Made by a program: the position numbers and the translations under genes | The notes under the pieces: generated by a model | Database searches by the model: none | What the model was told of the DNA's origin: nothing | What the model saw: only the letters and a program-made list of their open reading frames with translations | NCBI RefSeq assembly: GCF_016808335.1 | Contig: NC_053149.1 | Coordinates: 33,260,087-33,324,086, forward strand | Reading direction: 5' to 3' | DNA: 64,000 nt | Source of the DNA: Panicum virgatum | Lineage: Eukaryota > Streptophyta > Magnoliopsida > Poales > Poaceae | Shown: positions 11,700-22,380 of the stretch, piece by piece | Layout: every line of letters starts with the position of its first letter | Numbering within the stretch: position 1 is the first letter of the stretch

Positions 11700-12890
11700 C
11701 CCCTCTGCATCCCCGAGCGCCACCGCGGGCGGGCCACGGCTCCTCCCTCCGCCATGCCGGCCGGCCTCAAGCTCGTCGGCGTGGAGCTCGGCCGGCCTCG
11801 AGCGGAGGCAGCCCCGCGACCGGCGCAGCCGGAGGCGGCAATGCCGGGCGCGCGTCGGGGGCCTTGGCGGCAGACCTCCGGCAAGATCGTGTTCCTAGGC
11901 CGCTACAGCTCCCCCCTGCAGCTTCCACGCGGCGTCCCCGTCCCGGCCTCGTGCGGACCTCCGCCTGGACGCGGCCACAGAGCTCCCTCCGAGCCAGATC
12001 CGCACGGCGGCGGCGGCATCCGAGGCGTGCGCGTGCGGCATCCACGGCGTTCGCGCGCGGCGGCGTGCGCGGCGGCGTGCGCGCGGCGATGGAGCAGAGC
12101 AGGTGCTCGGCCGGCTAGCGGCTCGATGGGGCGGGTCTGCGCCCCATGGCCCCGAAGGAGGTCGGCGCCACCGGCGACCTGTGCGGCCCACAGGCTGGTT
12201 GGAGCGGCGCCCCTCCTTCCTCCTCCCACGCCGGCGAAACCATGGCGCTCGCAGGTCCATGGCGGCGCGCGGCTGCGGCGGCCGGCGGTGGAGGCATTGC
12301 GTGGCGAGGTGGCCACGGCGCGGCCCAGCGAGGCGGCCGGGCCTCGAGCTCCGCCGGACCTCTCCTCGAGCCGGTACGCGAGGTTCGGCAGCGGCACGAG
12401 CGGGGATCGGCAGGGGCGCGTGGGCGGGGTTCAACGGCGTCGAGCTTGGCGGCGGCACGCGCGGGGTTCGGCAGCGTCAAGCTCAACGGCGGTGCAGCAC
12501 GTGGAGCAGCTCCGACCATGTCACGCCGCCCCCCTCCGCGCCCCTGCACCGCCCCCTCTGCCCCCTCCAGCCGCCGGCAGGAGCGCGGCATCGGGTACGG
12601 CGGCGGGAGCGCCGGCCGGCGCGAGCGGCTCGGAGCGGGGGCACGCGGAGGCAGATGACGGCAGGGAGCAGCTGCGGCCATGCCCGGGCTCCTCTCCAGT
12701 AGGCGGCGGCGACCGCGGCCGCGGATGGGGCGCCTCCCTCTCCCCTCTGCTCCGCGTGGCGACGGCGCCCGTGGCGGCCCTCTCCCCCTCTTCTCCTTCC
12801 GTTCCGAGTGGCGGTGCGAAGGTGGGGTGGTTGGGATGCGGCAGGGGTAGTGTGCGGTCCGTACCGCGCTAGAAGTGGCGGACGGGAGGA
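11009..12890 (+). other. GC-rich cargo of the CACTA; no gene proven
   Basis: About 1.9 kb of very GC-rich DNA with a long open plus-strand frame (11583-12872, 429 codons). The predicted product is Ala/Arg/Pro/Gly-rich without domains, and equally long frames exist on the other strand, as expected from GC content alone. The only less biased stretch is MPAGLKLVGVELGRP near 11754, which could be a real exon piece. A pyrimidine microsatellite (CT)n lies at 11665-11704. I read this as host gene 5' or exon sequence captured by the transposon, source unknown. Confidence 0.4.
11665..11704. repeat. (CT)n microsatellite
   Basis: About twenty CT dinucleotides with one CCC interruption, typical of a plant 5'-UTR-like pyrimidine tract. 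Confidence 0.9.
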
Positions 12891-13319
12891 GGGACGCTAA
12901 GATGCTGTATCATTTACTGGTCCCCGCTGCGGGAGTTTTTACGGTATAATGGAACTGCAGTTTGGCGTCGCGTATGGGATACAGGTCCCAGTGCGGACAG
13001 CCTAATAAAGGTACTCCACACTGCCGCTTGGATTTTTTGAAGCCCGCTCGTGCGATTCAAACTGCTTAGCAGGTGATGGTTGAGTCGCCCCTAGAAATAG
13101 CATTTTTAGGGGCGAGTCACCCCATCACCCACCCCTAAAAATGAAGTCTAGTTTTAGGGACGGGTCGTGGCCTCACCCGACCCTAAAAATACCCTAAAAA
13201 TACATTTTTAGGGTCGGATCGGTTGCTACGGTGATTCCACCCTATTTGTAGCAACGAGTTATATTTTGGTCCGCCCCTTAAAAAATCGGGGTGTTGCTAT
13301 AAATTATTTTTTAGTAGTG

Positions 13320-13412
13320 ATTAAAAGAAATTAAAATGAAGCCTTAATGTAAATCAAATAAATTTATCAAATTTTATTATTGTTTCAGCTTTTCAAAATG
13401 AGGGTGTTACAT
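13320..13412 (-). mobile_element. LTR 5' end fragment (outer part)
   Basis: On the minus strand the sequence starts TGTAACACCCTCATTTTG at 13412 and continues AT-rich to the CACTA insertion point. It is the outer part of the LTR remnant whose other part is at 9680-10113. Confidence 0.4.
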
Positions 13413-13419
13413 GAGCTTC

Positions 13420-13553
13420 AGAGATAAATTCATAACTTGAGCACTTGTGGTTGACGTTAAAGCAACTTGTAAATTAGTTGTTACTCCTGGAGGTGAATTC
13501 ACCTAGCGAGCTAGACGTTGCTGGCTAGGTCCAAGGCATATGGCACTACTACA
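13420..13553 (+). mobile_element. Copia LTR fragment, left part
   Basis: Resembles the copia LTR at about 53165-53290: shared order of CTTGAGCAC, TTGTTACTC, a GAGCTAG/CAGCTAGG block and GGTGAGCA just after the CACTA insertion. The similarity continues on the far side at 14361, which shows that one LTR was split by the CACTA. Confidence 0.6.
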
Positions 13554-14360
13554 ATAAACTTAATTGAGGCGGGCATAATGGATTTAGGCGAGCAAAGCAA
13601 ACGCCTTAGATGTCACATCACTGTAAACCGAGGCATTTAAAGCGCAATACTGGTTTTGCGGTCGACCGCTCGCGCTCTGCCTGTGCATGTGGGATCAGCG
13701 GGCTGCGAGCTCTTCCGATTCCACTTTTTATCTTCTCTTTTTTGCTTCTATAATTTTTGTCTCCAACTTTTTTTATTCTTTAACTTTTTTATCTTGAAAT
13801 TTTATGTCAAATATTTTTCTCCAAAATTTCTCTCAGAAATCTTTTGCTGCATTTTTTTCTCCTAATTTTTGCTTGTACAAAAAATTTGTACCACGACTTT
13901 TCTTTCCAAAAATTTATGGATCTCAAAAATTCTAGTCTAAATTTTATGAAATCTTTTTATTTGGGAATTTTTTCTTTCAATTTTTCTCTTTCAATTTTTT
14001 TCTAAAAGCTTTTGTTTAGAATTGTGTCACAGCTTGTTTCACTGAAGTTGGGAACAAGATGGGATGATATGAGATGACGCCATGAGGATATAGGACTCCA
14101 CAAATAGTGCGACCATGAGGATATAGGACTCCTGGAATAGTGGGACCGGGTACATAAATTCAATCGGCAAAAATCGGAATTGATCGCACGGAACCCAAAT
14201 AATGGGCGACCGTGAACTAGCGCCCCCCATTTAAAGAGGCTATTAACCGAGGCGGTTGTATGGCCGACGGCCCGGCCACCATTAATAGAGGAGTGCCACT
14301 AGCCTGCCCGCCTCAGAGCCCTTTTTTAAAGGTCGCTGTTAATCCGTTTTTATAGTAGTG
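13554..14360. mobile_element. Non-autonomous CACTA element (807 bp)
   Basis: Termini CACTACTACAATAAA and TTTTTATAGTAGTG are inverted and flanked by TGG at 13551-13553 and 14361-14363. Subterminal GAGGCGGGC and CCGAGGC repeats mark a different family from its neighbours. No coding potential; 13720-14040 is a T-rich filler. It lies within a copia LTR fragment, which resumes immediately to the right. Confidence 0.93.
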
Positions 14361-14650
14361 TGGTGAGCAACTGCAAGTTTTTGTGAAGGCTGCAACCTCA
14401 CCTCTAGAAGAAAAAAAGTCAACTAGTAGATTCAAGGAAAGTGGTTGAAAGAGAGACCCAGCTCAAAAGAGGGAGTTGAAAAAGGCTCGTATGCTACGAG
14501 TTTCTTAATGGAGAGTAGAATTGTCAAGAGTGAACCAGAACTTGGTTAAACAATGGAGTTTGGTGTGCTTTTCTTGTGTGCAAGGACGTTGTGAACCTAT
14601 TCCATATTTGCTGTAGAAGGATATCTTCAAGTTGGATAGTAATGTCTTGC
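14361..14650 (+). mobile_element. Copia LTR fragment, right part
   Basis: Continues the LTR cut at 13553. GGTGAGCAACTGCAAG, then AGTGGTTGAAAGAGAGACCC, GGGAGTTGAAAAAGGCTC and GAGTTTCTTAATGGAGA follow in the same order as in the complete copia LTR at about 53288-53440. The end is lost near 14650. Confidence 0.6.
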
Positions 14651-15414
14651 TGGACTCTTTCATCTCTATAGATATACCAGTCATTCACTCATTCTAGATA
14701 ATTATTCTATCAAGTTTTTGGGTCAATCCAATAATCCAAAATATTTAGAGGCAGATGCTTAATTGTAAAATTATCCAATCCCCCATGCCCCTTGGATGTT
14801 GATCCGATGGTACAGATTGAAGTTTGCACGGTTTGCATGAAGAGATTGGTTTGCACATGATATGTTCCCTTCTTGGTAACCATGCTTGTTGTTTTCGTTC
14901 AACAACTCGTCGATGACAAAGTTCCCAACCATATTACTGAGGAGACATTCCAGATTAATTAAAAACATTATTTGGAACCAGAAGAATTTCCACTAATCAG
15001 ATCTCCATGGATGAACATTTTGCTAGTAATGTGGCCAATGCTATTTTGGCAATTATTGTTTGTACGAGGAAGAATGGAGTCGCATTAGTAATGCATGTCG
15101 TCACTGCATATGCAAGGCAAATAAAGTAGTACATGCATGCATGGTTCAAATACAATATATATAATGCCTGATTTCTCACAGAACCTCATCAGGTAGTGGT
15201 GCGATGTTAGCATATAATTACTAACGTTACTGTATATATATGGCAGAACATATGATACTACAATACAAAACGCCTTGTACTCTAGTATTAATTAATGCTC
15301 TAAACCAGGGAAGTATACGACCCATATAGCATGCCAGGAGGCGCTCGCGTCTTCCTCTTGGCTGAAACAGAATCCAATTTTGAAATGCAAAACATAATGT
15401 GCAGAGCTCATGAA
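14651..15414. other. 3' flank of the polygalacturonase gene
   Basis: AT-rich sequence downstream of the minus-strand polygalacturonase stop codon. It would contain that gene's 3' UTR and poly(A) signals, but I could not settle which. No other gene seen. Confidence 0.5.
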
Positions 15415-16830
15415 CTAGACAAGGCAAGCCAGGGCCTCGAGGCTGCCCTTGGCGGTGCCCTTGGCGTTGCTGCACACCGCCATGGTCTTGTTGTTCTTGC
15501 CGGCGTACTCGACATTGACGTCGACGAGCTGGACGCCGCTGCACGGCTGCGCGTCCGAGCAGAGCAGGCTGATGGCCTCGGGCGTGGACGAGGTGCCGGT
15601 GATGTTGCGGAACGTAACGTCCTTGACTGAGACATTGGAGGAGTTACTGCGCTTGCCCGGGCACACCTTCTCGGGGCAGTAGTACTGGTCGATGATGATG
15701 GGGTTGGCCACCTCCTCCATCCTGATGTTCTCGAAGGTGAGGTGGGACGCCGTCAGCACCGACTCCGCGTCCTCATACGACTTGATGCGCACGCCGTTAG
15801 TGGTGCCCTTCAACACGCAGTCCTTCACCGTGACGTCGGTCACGTCCTTCTCGTCCTTGTAGCGGCCGAGGCAGCCAACGCTGATGCCCTGCCCGGGGCC
15901 GCAGGTGATGCCGGTCACCGTCACGCCCGAGCTCCCGGGGCCGATGGAGACGCAGTCGTCGCCGGTGCCGATGGTCGCGTTGGTGATGCTCACCTTGGAG
16001 GAGCCTCCGACGTGGACGCCGTCCGTGTTCTCGACGTCCGCGGGCGCGGTGATGCTAACGTCCTTCACGGTGATGTCCTTGGACGTGTCAATGTTGATGT
16101 GGAAGAACTTGGCGTTGAGTAGCCTGATGCCGGAGACGGTGGCGTTGGTCACGTAGAACAGCACCAGTGTCTACACGTCACGCACGCACACAAGTGATGA
16201 GTGAGTCGTCCATCAAACGTGATCTATCGTCGACGTAACATAATGTACATACATTGGGCAGCGCCTTGCTGTCCATAGGTGTCTTGCCCTTGGGATACAC
16301 GGCGGTGCCCTGGCCGTCCAGGGTGCCCGGCCCGGAGATGACGATGTTCTCGACGTGCGACACCTCGATCCAGCTCGCCTTGTACTTGGCCAGGTCATTG
16401 GAGCCCAGCAGGGTGCCGTCGAGCTGGATGGTGATGGCGGCCTTGCACGGCCCGCTGAAGTTTAGGGGCCCGATCAGGTAATCGCCCTTGGGGATGAACA
16501 CCGTCGCGCTCCCGGTCGCCCGGCACGCGGACGTCCACGCGTCCTGCAGCGCCTGATCAACACGACCGACGACCACCATCATCAGCCCAACTAATCATAA
16601 TCAAATCGAGTTATTATATATCGATGCAAGGCCGTCGTTGGCGACATATGTTTAGTTACCTTTGTGGAGTCTGTCTTGCCGTCGCTTGTGGCGCCGAGCT
16701 TGGTGATGTCGAAGGACTCGCCGGCTCCACCGGTTGCCTTGGCGGCGCCTCCCGGCGCAGGGGCTGCCCTCGCTGCGCATACGACCGTCAGGATGAAGAA
16801 CAATCTGAGAGCATTGTTTGCGGAAGCCAT
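15415..16830 (-). CDS. Exopolygalacturonase, GH28, pollen type (3 exons)
   Basis: Hydrolyses α-1,4-galacturonan of pectin from the non-reducing end; grass homologues are secreted by pollen and act on cell walls, and related proteins are group-13 grass pollen allergens. Exons: 16660-16830, 16253-16552 and 15415-16170, all phase 0, with GT/AG borders (donors GTAACT and GTATGT, acceptors ATCAG and TGTAG). They give 408 residues, near the ~410 of maize homologues. An N-terminal hydrophobic signal peptide ends near ARAAPAP (residue ~24). GH28 motifs: NTDG (Asn205, Asp207), GDDC (Asp228, Asp229) and RIK (Arg285, Lys287) are intact. The third motif, normally GHG, reads GQG: residue 251 is Gln (codon CAG, 15889-15891). 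The Cys pattern and the terminal LEALACL match the family. No frameshift or stop was found. A CACTA element begins about 345 bp upstream of the ATG. Likely expressed in pollen by family analogy only. Confidence 0.93.
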
Positions 16831-17175
16831 TTCTCGTTATGGTGCCTGCTGGCTCTCCTCACCGCTGGGGAGGTGGGTGTTCTCGAAGATATCGTGCGAG
16901 GGAGAGGGAAGAGCAAAGTTTCCTATGTACACGGAATGGTCCTCGAGCCTTGGCTATTTTGAGGCAATGGTTGAACAAGGCACTCCGATCCTGTCCTCTG
17001 GTTTTTACACAGGTTCTTGACCAGCTCTTCCCTTCTCCGTGGTCCCAGTGATACCGTCATGCAGATGCCGGGGAAGGCAACCTTAGGCAGTTTTTTACCA
17101 TTCGTATTCAGAGATGACAGTGCAGCTGTGCCATTCTCAGCTAGCTGGCATATTTTGAACCTTTGTGAATACGCC
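16831..17175 (-). promoter_or_regulatory. Remaining 5' flank of polygalacturonase gene
   Basis: Only ~345 bp of single-copy-looking sequence separate the start codon from the CACTA element. No clear TATA box was found on the minus strand. Any promoter function here is inferred from position. Confidence 0.35.
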
Positions 17176-17500
17176 CACAGTACAATATACCGGACTGGCC
17201 TTGTTCGCCGAGTGTCGAATACACTCGGCAAAGGGTTTGCGAGTGTGGCACTCGGCAAACCGCACTCGGTAAAAAAAGTGACGGCGAAGGCACATTTGCC
17301 GAGTGTCTTTTTTCGGGCACTCGGCAAAGTTTTTGCCGAGTGTCAAAAAGCACTCGGCAAACTTTTCAAAACCAGATTAGAAAAACAGCGTTTAAAAATA
17401 GCAAAACATTTTATTTTCACCCGGTAATCACACGAATCATCCAATGTGACAAGTCACAAGTCTCGTTATTATTTCGCGTTAAATCGCGCGCTACGCGACT

Positions 17501-17563
17501 GCCTTGATTCGAACTCGTGACCTATTGCTTCGCGTGTAGCCTCCTCTACCACTCCAACCCTGT
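17501..17563 (-). other. tRNA-like segment inside TTTGCCGAGTG CACTA
   Basis: The minus strand contains GTTCGAATC, a perfect B-box, preceded by GTGGTAGAGGAG, which resembles the region after an A-box. The A-box proper is weak. Compared with 2785-2850 the sequence is different in detail but similar in layout and orientation-independent position inside the element. Confidence 0.45.
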
Positions 17564-17629
17564 ATTACATATGTCTAGATCCTGTTTTGATTCTCCTCAT
17601 ATTATACTAATTTGAGATAAAATTGCTTG

Positions 17630-17890
17630 TTTGAGGCCCTAAACGTATTCAAATAAAAAACTTTTGAACTACAAAGTTCCATAACTTTTCGAGATCTACA
17701 ACTTTGATGTCGTAAGTTTTTTGTTCCGAGGTCGTTTGCAAAATTTGAATTTCAAATTTGAGAAATTCAAACACATATTTGAAATCCTAAATGCATTCAA
17801 ATAAAAAAGTTGTGAACTACAAAGTTTCTTAACTTTTCGAGATCTACAACTTTGTTGTTGTGAGTTTCTTCATCCGAGGTCATTTGAAAT
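17630..17890. repeat. Two diverged ~140-bp tandem units
   Basis: Both units contain ATTCAAATAAAAAA, GAACTACAAAGTT, then TAACTTTTCGAGATCTACAA and a CCGAGGTC block in the same order. A related TCTACAATTTTGTAGTTGA motif occurs in the unrelated CACTA at about 42350, so this is a recurring CACTA-interior motif. Confidence 0.7.
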
Positions 17891-18677
17891 ACTCCAAAAA
17901 TTCTAATTTAAAATTCATCCGAGACGCTTTGCCGAGTGTATTTTTATGGCACTCGGCAAAGCCTCTTTTTGCCGAGTGCCAATAAAATACACTCGGCAAA
18001 AAAATTAAGTAAAAATAATTTAAAAATACCAAATGGACTTGAAAAATTACCAAAATTTCACGTTAAGCAATCTATGTTATCTATTGCCTATACAAAAAGT
18101 TTTGAACTCAAACAACAATTCGACCATCAATTTGACTCCAATTCTTATCGGATCATTCTCAACTCTATGATTTTTCTTCGGAGATATATCGGTTTGTAAG
18201 CACGTACATGACAAAAGTGTGCGAAACCTCCTCAATTTTTTCTCACAACCTACACATATGATATTATGACATCTTGCCAAATCTCATAATTTTTAGACTT
18301 TGTTTGCTATTTTTAAAATTTTAGAAAATTCAGAAATGGGATGTTTGCCGAGTGCCCACCCCTTGGCACTCGGCAAACATCTCTTTGCCGAGTGCCAACC
18401 TCTAGGCACTCGGCAAACAACCTTGTTTGCCGAGTGCCTTTTTTTGCCGAGTGTTTTCTCGATGGCACTTGGCAAATAGATTGTTTGTCGAGTGCCCGTA
18501 AAATTGTACTCGGCAAACCCCTTGGCACTCGGCAATGTTCGGGTTTCCAGTAGTGAATTTCTTCTTTTTCCCAATTTGGGTATGGTTAGGTTTTGATCAA
18601 ATTCCAGAAATGGGTAAACCAAATCACGTTATCAATCTTCCCGGTATGTTAATTTTAAGGCACAAGTGCCCACTAAT

Positions 18678-21600
18678 TATAGTTGGCCAAACGGGCCGGC
18701 CCGGCACTACACAGCACGGGCACGGCCTGGCACGGCACTAAATGGCACGGCACTAAGTGGCACGGTTGATTAACCGTGCCGTGCCTGTTAGTGCCGCCGT
18801 GCCACATGCCAGGCACTAGCACGACACGGCTATCAGTTAGCCGGGTCGTGCCGTGCCAAGGGGCACGTTAGTGCCCGGGCCAGCACTAGCACGGTAGTGC
18901 CAAAAATACTCATTCAACTTAGAATTTGTAGTAGATTCAAACAAGCACATAATTTAACTCAGAAAACTCAGCACAAGATCTAACAAAAGATAAATTTTAT
19001 CAGGAGCTTGTGCAATGGCTGCCTCATTAAAAACCTCTCTAGATAAAACTCACCCTTGTGAGAAACTCTAGAGAGGGAAAAAGAGTACAGCCAAGCTCCA
19101 ATAATGTTCATTACATCACAGTCCAATACTTAAAGTTCTAGAGTGTCAATAAGTCCTAAATATTACAGCCCATTACATGAATGATCACTAATCAAGATAA
19201 AGTTCTTCAAAAGCTTGTTCAAGCTCCTTGTCTTCCACATTCTGTTGCAGCCTTACTTCTGCAGCCTCCCAGTCCTTGATGCAGGTCAGCATCTCCACCA
19301 TTTCAGGCTTCAGATTCCTTCTTCGCTCCTCGATGATCCTGCAAGTCATACTAAAAGTGGATTCTGAAGATATGGTAGAAACAGGAACAGTTAAGATATC
19401 TTTAGCCATGATTGAGAGTACTGGGTATGTAAGTTTGTGCTGATGCCACCAGTTCAAGATGTTGAAGTCATCAGTTAGGTGGTTGACAGTGTCACAGTCC
19501 AAGTAGGACACAAGTTCAGAAGCATTGGAAGCTGAAGCTGATGACCTTACCGCATGCAGCAGAGAGGTAGCAGATGTATCTCTAGACATGTTAAGAGTAC
19601 CAGGCAAGCTACCAGAAACCAAACAAGCAGCACCATCATCATCATATATTTCGTCCCAAGCAGATCTTGACTTACCAGACAGGACAGGAGGGTCAGTCCT
19701 CCTCAACCTAATAGCACCATATTTCTCTTCATACTTATTGTACACATCAGTAAGTCTAGCTCTAGTGCCAACTAAATAAGTAGAATAATCAGTACTGGTG
19801 AGACCACCTAACCTTCTAAGCACCCTAGTAAAACCTTTCATTTTAGCACTGGGTCCAAGATGAATGCAAAAGAGTACAGCAAAGGTATGTCCCTCCAGTA
19901 CTTATTATATTTGTCTATCATAGGTTGCACCACAGATCTGATGTGTATATCATTAGCATAATTTTTTAGATGCAAAGCAATCTTAACAAGATAATGAATC
20001 ATAAGTGGAGATGTAGGATAGTACACACCAGACAATGTAACTGTTGAATCATAAAACAGCTCAAGAAATGATAAAACTTTTTGTGCAATCATCCAATGCT
20101 CATCAGTTAACAGAAATGGCTCACCTTCAGACCTAGGATACTGAGCTTGGATGAAAGTAGTGAAAGGGGACTTATGAGGAAACAAATGTTTAAGCATTAG
20201 TTAGGTAGAATCCCACCTAACCTCCATGTCCAGCTGAAACTTTCTAGGCCTAACACCAGTTGCAATGCAGTAACTTTTATATGCAGCAATTCTTTGATTA
20301 GTTGAATTTAAGAATGATATTGCAGTTCTAAATGTTTCTATCAAAGGCTTGAGAGTAGTTAAGGCCTCCTTGACAATCAGATTGAGAATATGACATGCAC
20401 AATGCTGATGCAAGAACATAGAATTAACAGAAGATGATGCAATGTCATTACATGATGCATATTCTGGTTCATCAGTAACATCAAAACCAAGGTAGTGAGA
20501 CAGGATAGGTTTCAATTTTAGCATGGCTGAAGCATTAGATGATGCATTGTCTAAAGTAACAGCAAACACTTTATCAGTCAAACCATAAACAGCAAGAACA
20601 GATGCTACACGGTCAGCAATATTTTGTCTATTGTGGGACACATCAATAAGAACTAGACCAAGAACCCTCTTCTCTAATTGCCAGTCAGAGTTTATGTAGT
20701 GAGCAACAACACTGAGGTAATCTTCTTTGGCATTACCAGACCAAATGTCAGAGGTTAGACACACACAATTAACAGAAGTACCAAAAGTCTCAACAAGTTT
20801 AGCCTTTGCAATCAGTGAAGTACTTCTGTATGTCTCTAGTGGTGGTTTGCCTAGACACTCTAGCATATTTAGGATTGTGAGCAGTTTTAATAAACTCTTC
20901 AAAAGCCTCAGATTCACCCATAGAGATAGGAACATCAAGTCTAGCAATCAATCTAACCAGTTGAGTACGAGCAACCAGAGGACAGTAGTCCCAAGTACGC
21001 ATACTACCATCAGGATTAAAAGAGACTTGAGACTGAGACATGCGAGTTTTTCACGCCTCTTAACACAAGAGGCAATGTGGCGTGAAAGATGACCAGTGCC
21101 ACCACTAGAAAAACCAGAGTAGATCTTAGAGCAATGTAGGCACCTAGCTCCATACCTGACGGTCTTACCATCAGCTGTGGTTTTGAACAGCTTCTCGAAA
21201 TCATCCCAAACAGGAGAGGTAGAGGGACGTGAGCGTTTGGCGCTGTTACCGTCTGGGGGAGGTGCACCGCCGCAGGCAGGTACAGCAGGGCCATCATCGT
21301 CGACGTTGATGGGATCATCAGCACCAGGGCCGAACAAGGCATCACAGTCCTCGCGCAAGTCATCCTCGTCATCATCTCCGGCCATCCCGCACAATCACCG
21401 CTCCTCGTTCTCGGTAACACCGAGCTCCACCGTCTCGTCGTCAGATCCGGCCATCGTCACTCGCCAGTTACCTGGTTCCTCAATAGCTGCACAGATCAAG
21501 ACCTGGGTTAGGGAAAGAACATAGATCTAGTCATCTAGGGTTAGGGTAAGAGACTCACCTTTGTAGCCGGAGCACCAGGTACACCGGCGAGGTCGATGAA

Positions 21601-22372
21601 GCACGGATCTAGCCCCCCGGCCCCGGTTCCTCGGATCTCGTCTACATCTACAGAAAAAGGCGAGGAGAGTGAGAGATCAAGAGGCCGAGAGCGTATGTGC
21701 TAGAGCGAGATGAAATGATAGAGGTACTTACGCGAGATCCGGAGCACCAGAGTCCGGCGGCGGTGACGGCGAGGAGGATGACAACGAGAAGAGGATGCTA
21801 CATCGTCTGTGCGAGATCGAGATGATGGGTCTAAATGGCCGTGCCGTCTACTAGTGCCGGCCCCGCACCCCGGGCTTCGCCCTCTGGGGCTCCGAGCTAC
21901 TCACCGGAGCTCGGGAAGAGGAGAGGAGAGGAAGATCGAGGAGAGGATGTGAGGCGAGAGGGTGAGAGACTGAGAGGCGAGAGTGCGAGAGCGAGACGAG
22001 CGGCGGCCAGCGGAGGGAGAGAAATGATTAGGGTTAGGGTGGGGTGGGGGGGACGGCCGGCGCCGGGCCTTATATAGCCCTCCCCCCCCCAACGGTCAGA
22101 TCGCCCCCCAACGGGTAGATCCAACGGTCGAGGGGGGCACGGGGCGCCGGGCCGGACGGGCCGCCGTCGTGCCAAATGGGCCGAGGCCGTGCCTCCCCGT
22201 GCTGGGCCCTTAGCCGGGCCGGGCCCGTGGTAGTGCCGCGGGCCGAGATCGCGGCCCAGGCACGGCCCGGCCTCTGGCACGGGCACGGCACGGGCCCGCG
22301 GGGTGACAGGCTGGGCCGAGGCCGTGCCTCCCCGTGCCGGCCCGTTGGGCCCAGCCCATTTGGCCAACTTTA
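18678..22372 (-). mobile_element. hAT transposon, complete ends (3.7 kb)
   Basis: Terminal inverted repeats are TATAGTTGGCCAAACGGGC on the left and TAAAGTTGGCCAAATGGGC (reverse complement of the right end). A perfect 8-bp target-site duplication CCACTAAT lies at 18670-18677 and 22373-22380, the hallmark of hAT elements. Dense subterminal GGCACGG/CCGTGCC repeats occupy 18690-18900 and 22130-22345. A transposase gene in pieces runs on the minus strand. The perfect duplication suggests a fairly recent insertion, while the transposase is already broken; it may have moved in trans. Confidence 0.96.
19188..21394 (-). pseudogene. hAT transposase pseudogene (BED finger + hAT C-terminal domain)
   Basis: Pieces in order on the minus strand: 21394 to about 21040 encodes an acidic N-terminus and a BED zinc finger (CLHCSKIYSG ... 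HLSRHIASC). The frame then shifts near 21040 and again near 20830. From there to 20201 the RNase H-like core is readable, with LTSDIWSGNAKEDYLSVV, VTLDNASSNAS and CACHILNLIVKEAL. A TAA stop replaces the codon after EVRWDST. The core resumes at 20197-19838 (DEHWMIAQKVLSFLELFYDS ... SFAFILDP). A further one-base shift at about 19840 leads to the hAT dimerisation domain, with DFNILNWWHQHK, VPVSTISSESTFS and IIEERRRNLKPEMVE. At least three frameshifts and one nonsense codon make it non-functional. Layout and length are those of a grass hAT (RICESLEEPER/DAYSLEEPER-like) transposase. Confidence 0.92.
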
Positions 22373-22380
22373 CCACTAAT

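Larger units (their letters stand above)
10114..13319. mobile_element. CACTA element carrying foreign GC-rich sequence (3.2 kb)
   Basis: The right end is TTTTTTAGTAGTG. The left end is a mutated inverse, ACTAATACAAAATAG, whose leading C has become T. The 3-bp duplication ATT flanks it at 10111-10113 and 13320-13322. Subterminal repeats with core AGGGGCGGGT and TTTTTAGGGG occupy 10130-10270 and 13080-13290, the same family as 41911-42894 and 42970-46681. Between them are a nested CACTA (10425-11008) and ~1.9 kb of GC-rich sequence that does not resemble the ends. No transposase is visible, so it is non-autonomous and fits the pattern of CACTA elements that pick up host sequence. Confidence 0.85.
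17176..18555. mobile_element. CACTA element, TTTGCCGAGTG family
   Basis: The right end reads GGGTTTCCAGTAGTG. The left end is decayed (CACAGTACAATATACCGG), and no clean 3-bp duplication could be matched. Both subterminal zones (17205-17355, 17930-18000, 18345-18540) are packed with TTTGCCGAGTGCC in alternating orientations, a hallmark of a CACTA family abundant in panicoid grasses. The middle is AT-rich and has no transposase. It includes a tRNA-like block at 17501-17563 and a diverged tandem repeat at 17630-17890. Its position just upstream of the polygalacturonase gene may affect that gene's promoter. Confidence 0.85.

Noticed and set aside
11583..12872. 429-codon open frame on +
   Set aside because: GC-rich sequence gives long frames on both strands here; the product is Ala/Arg/Pro/Gly-rich with no domain, so it is not called as a gene.
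17176..17200. Exact left terminus of the TTTGCCGAGTG CACTA
   Set aside because: CACAGTAC is the best candidate, but it differs from the right end and has no matching 3-bp duplication; the left edge is approximate.
17205..18540. CRISPR-like array of TTTGCCGAGTG repeats
   Set aside because: Short repeats in both orientations with irregular spacing, in a plant nuclear context with CACTA ends; these are subterminal transposon repeats.
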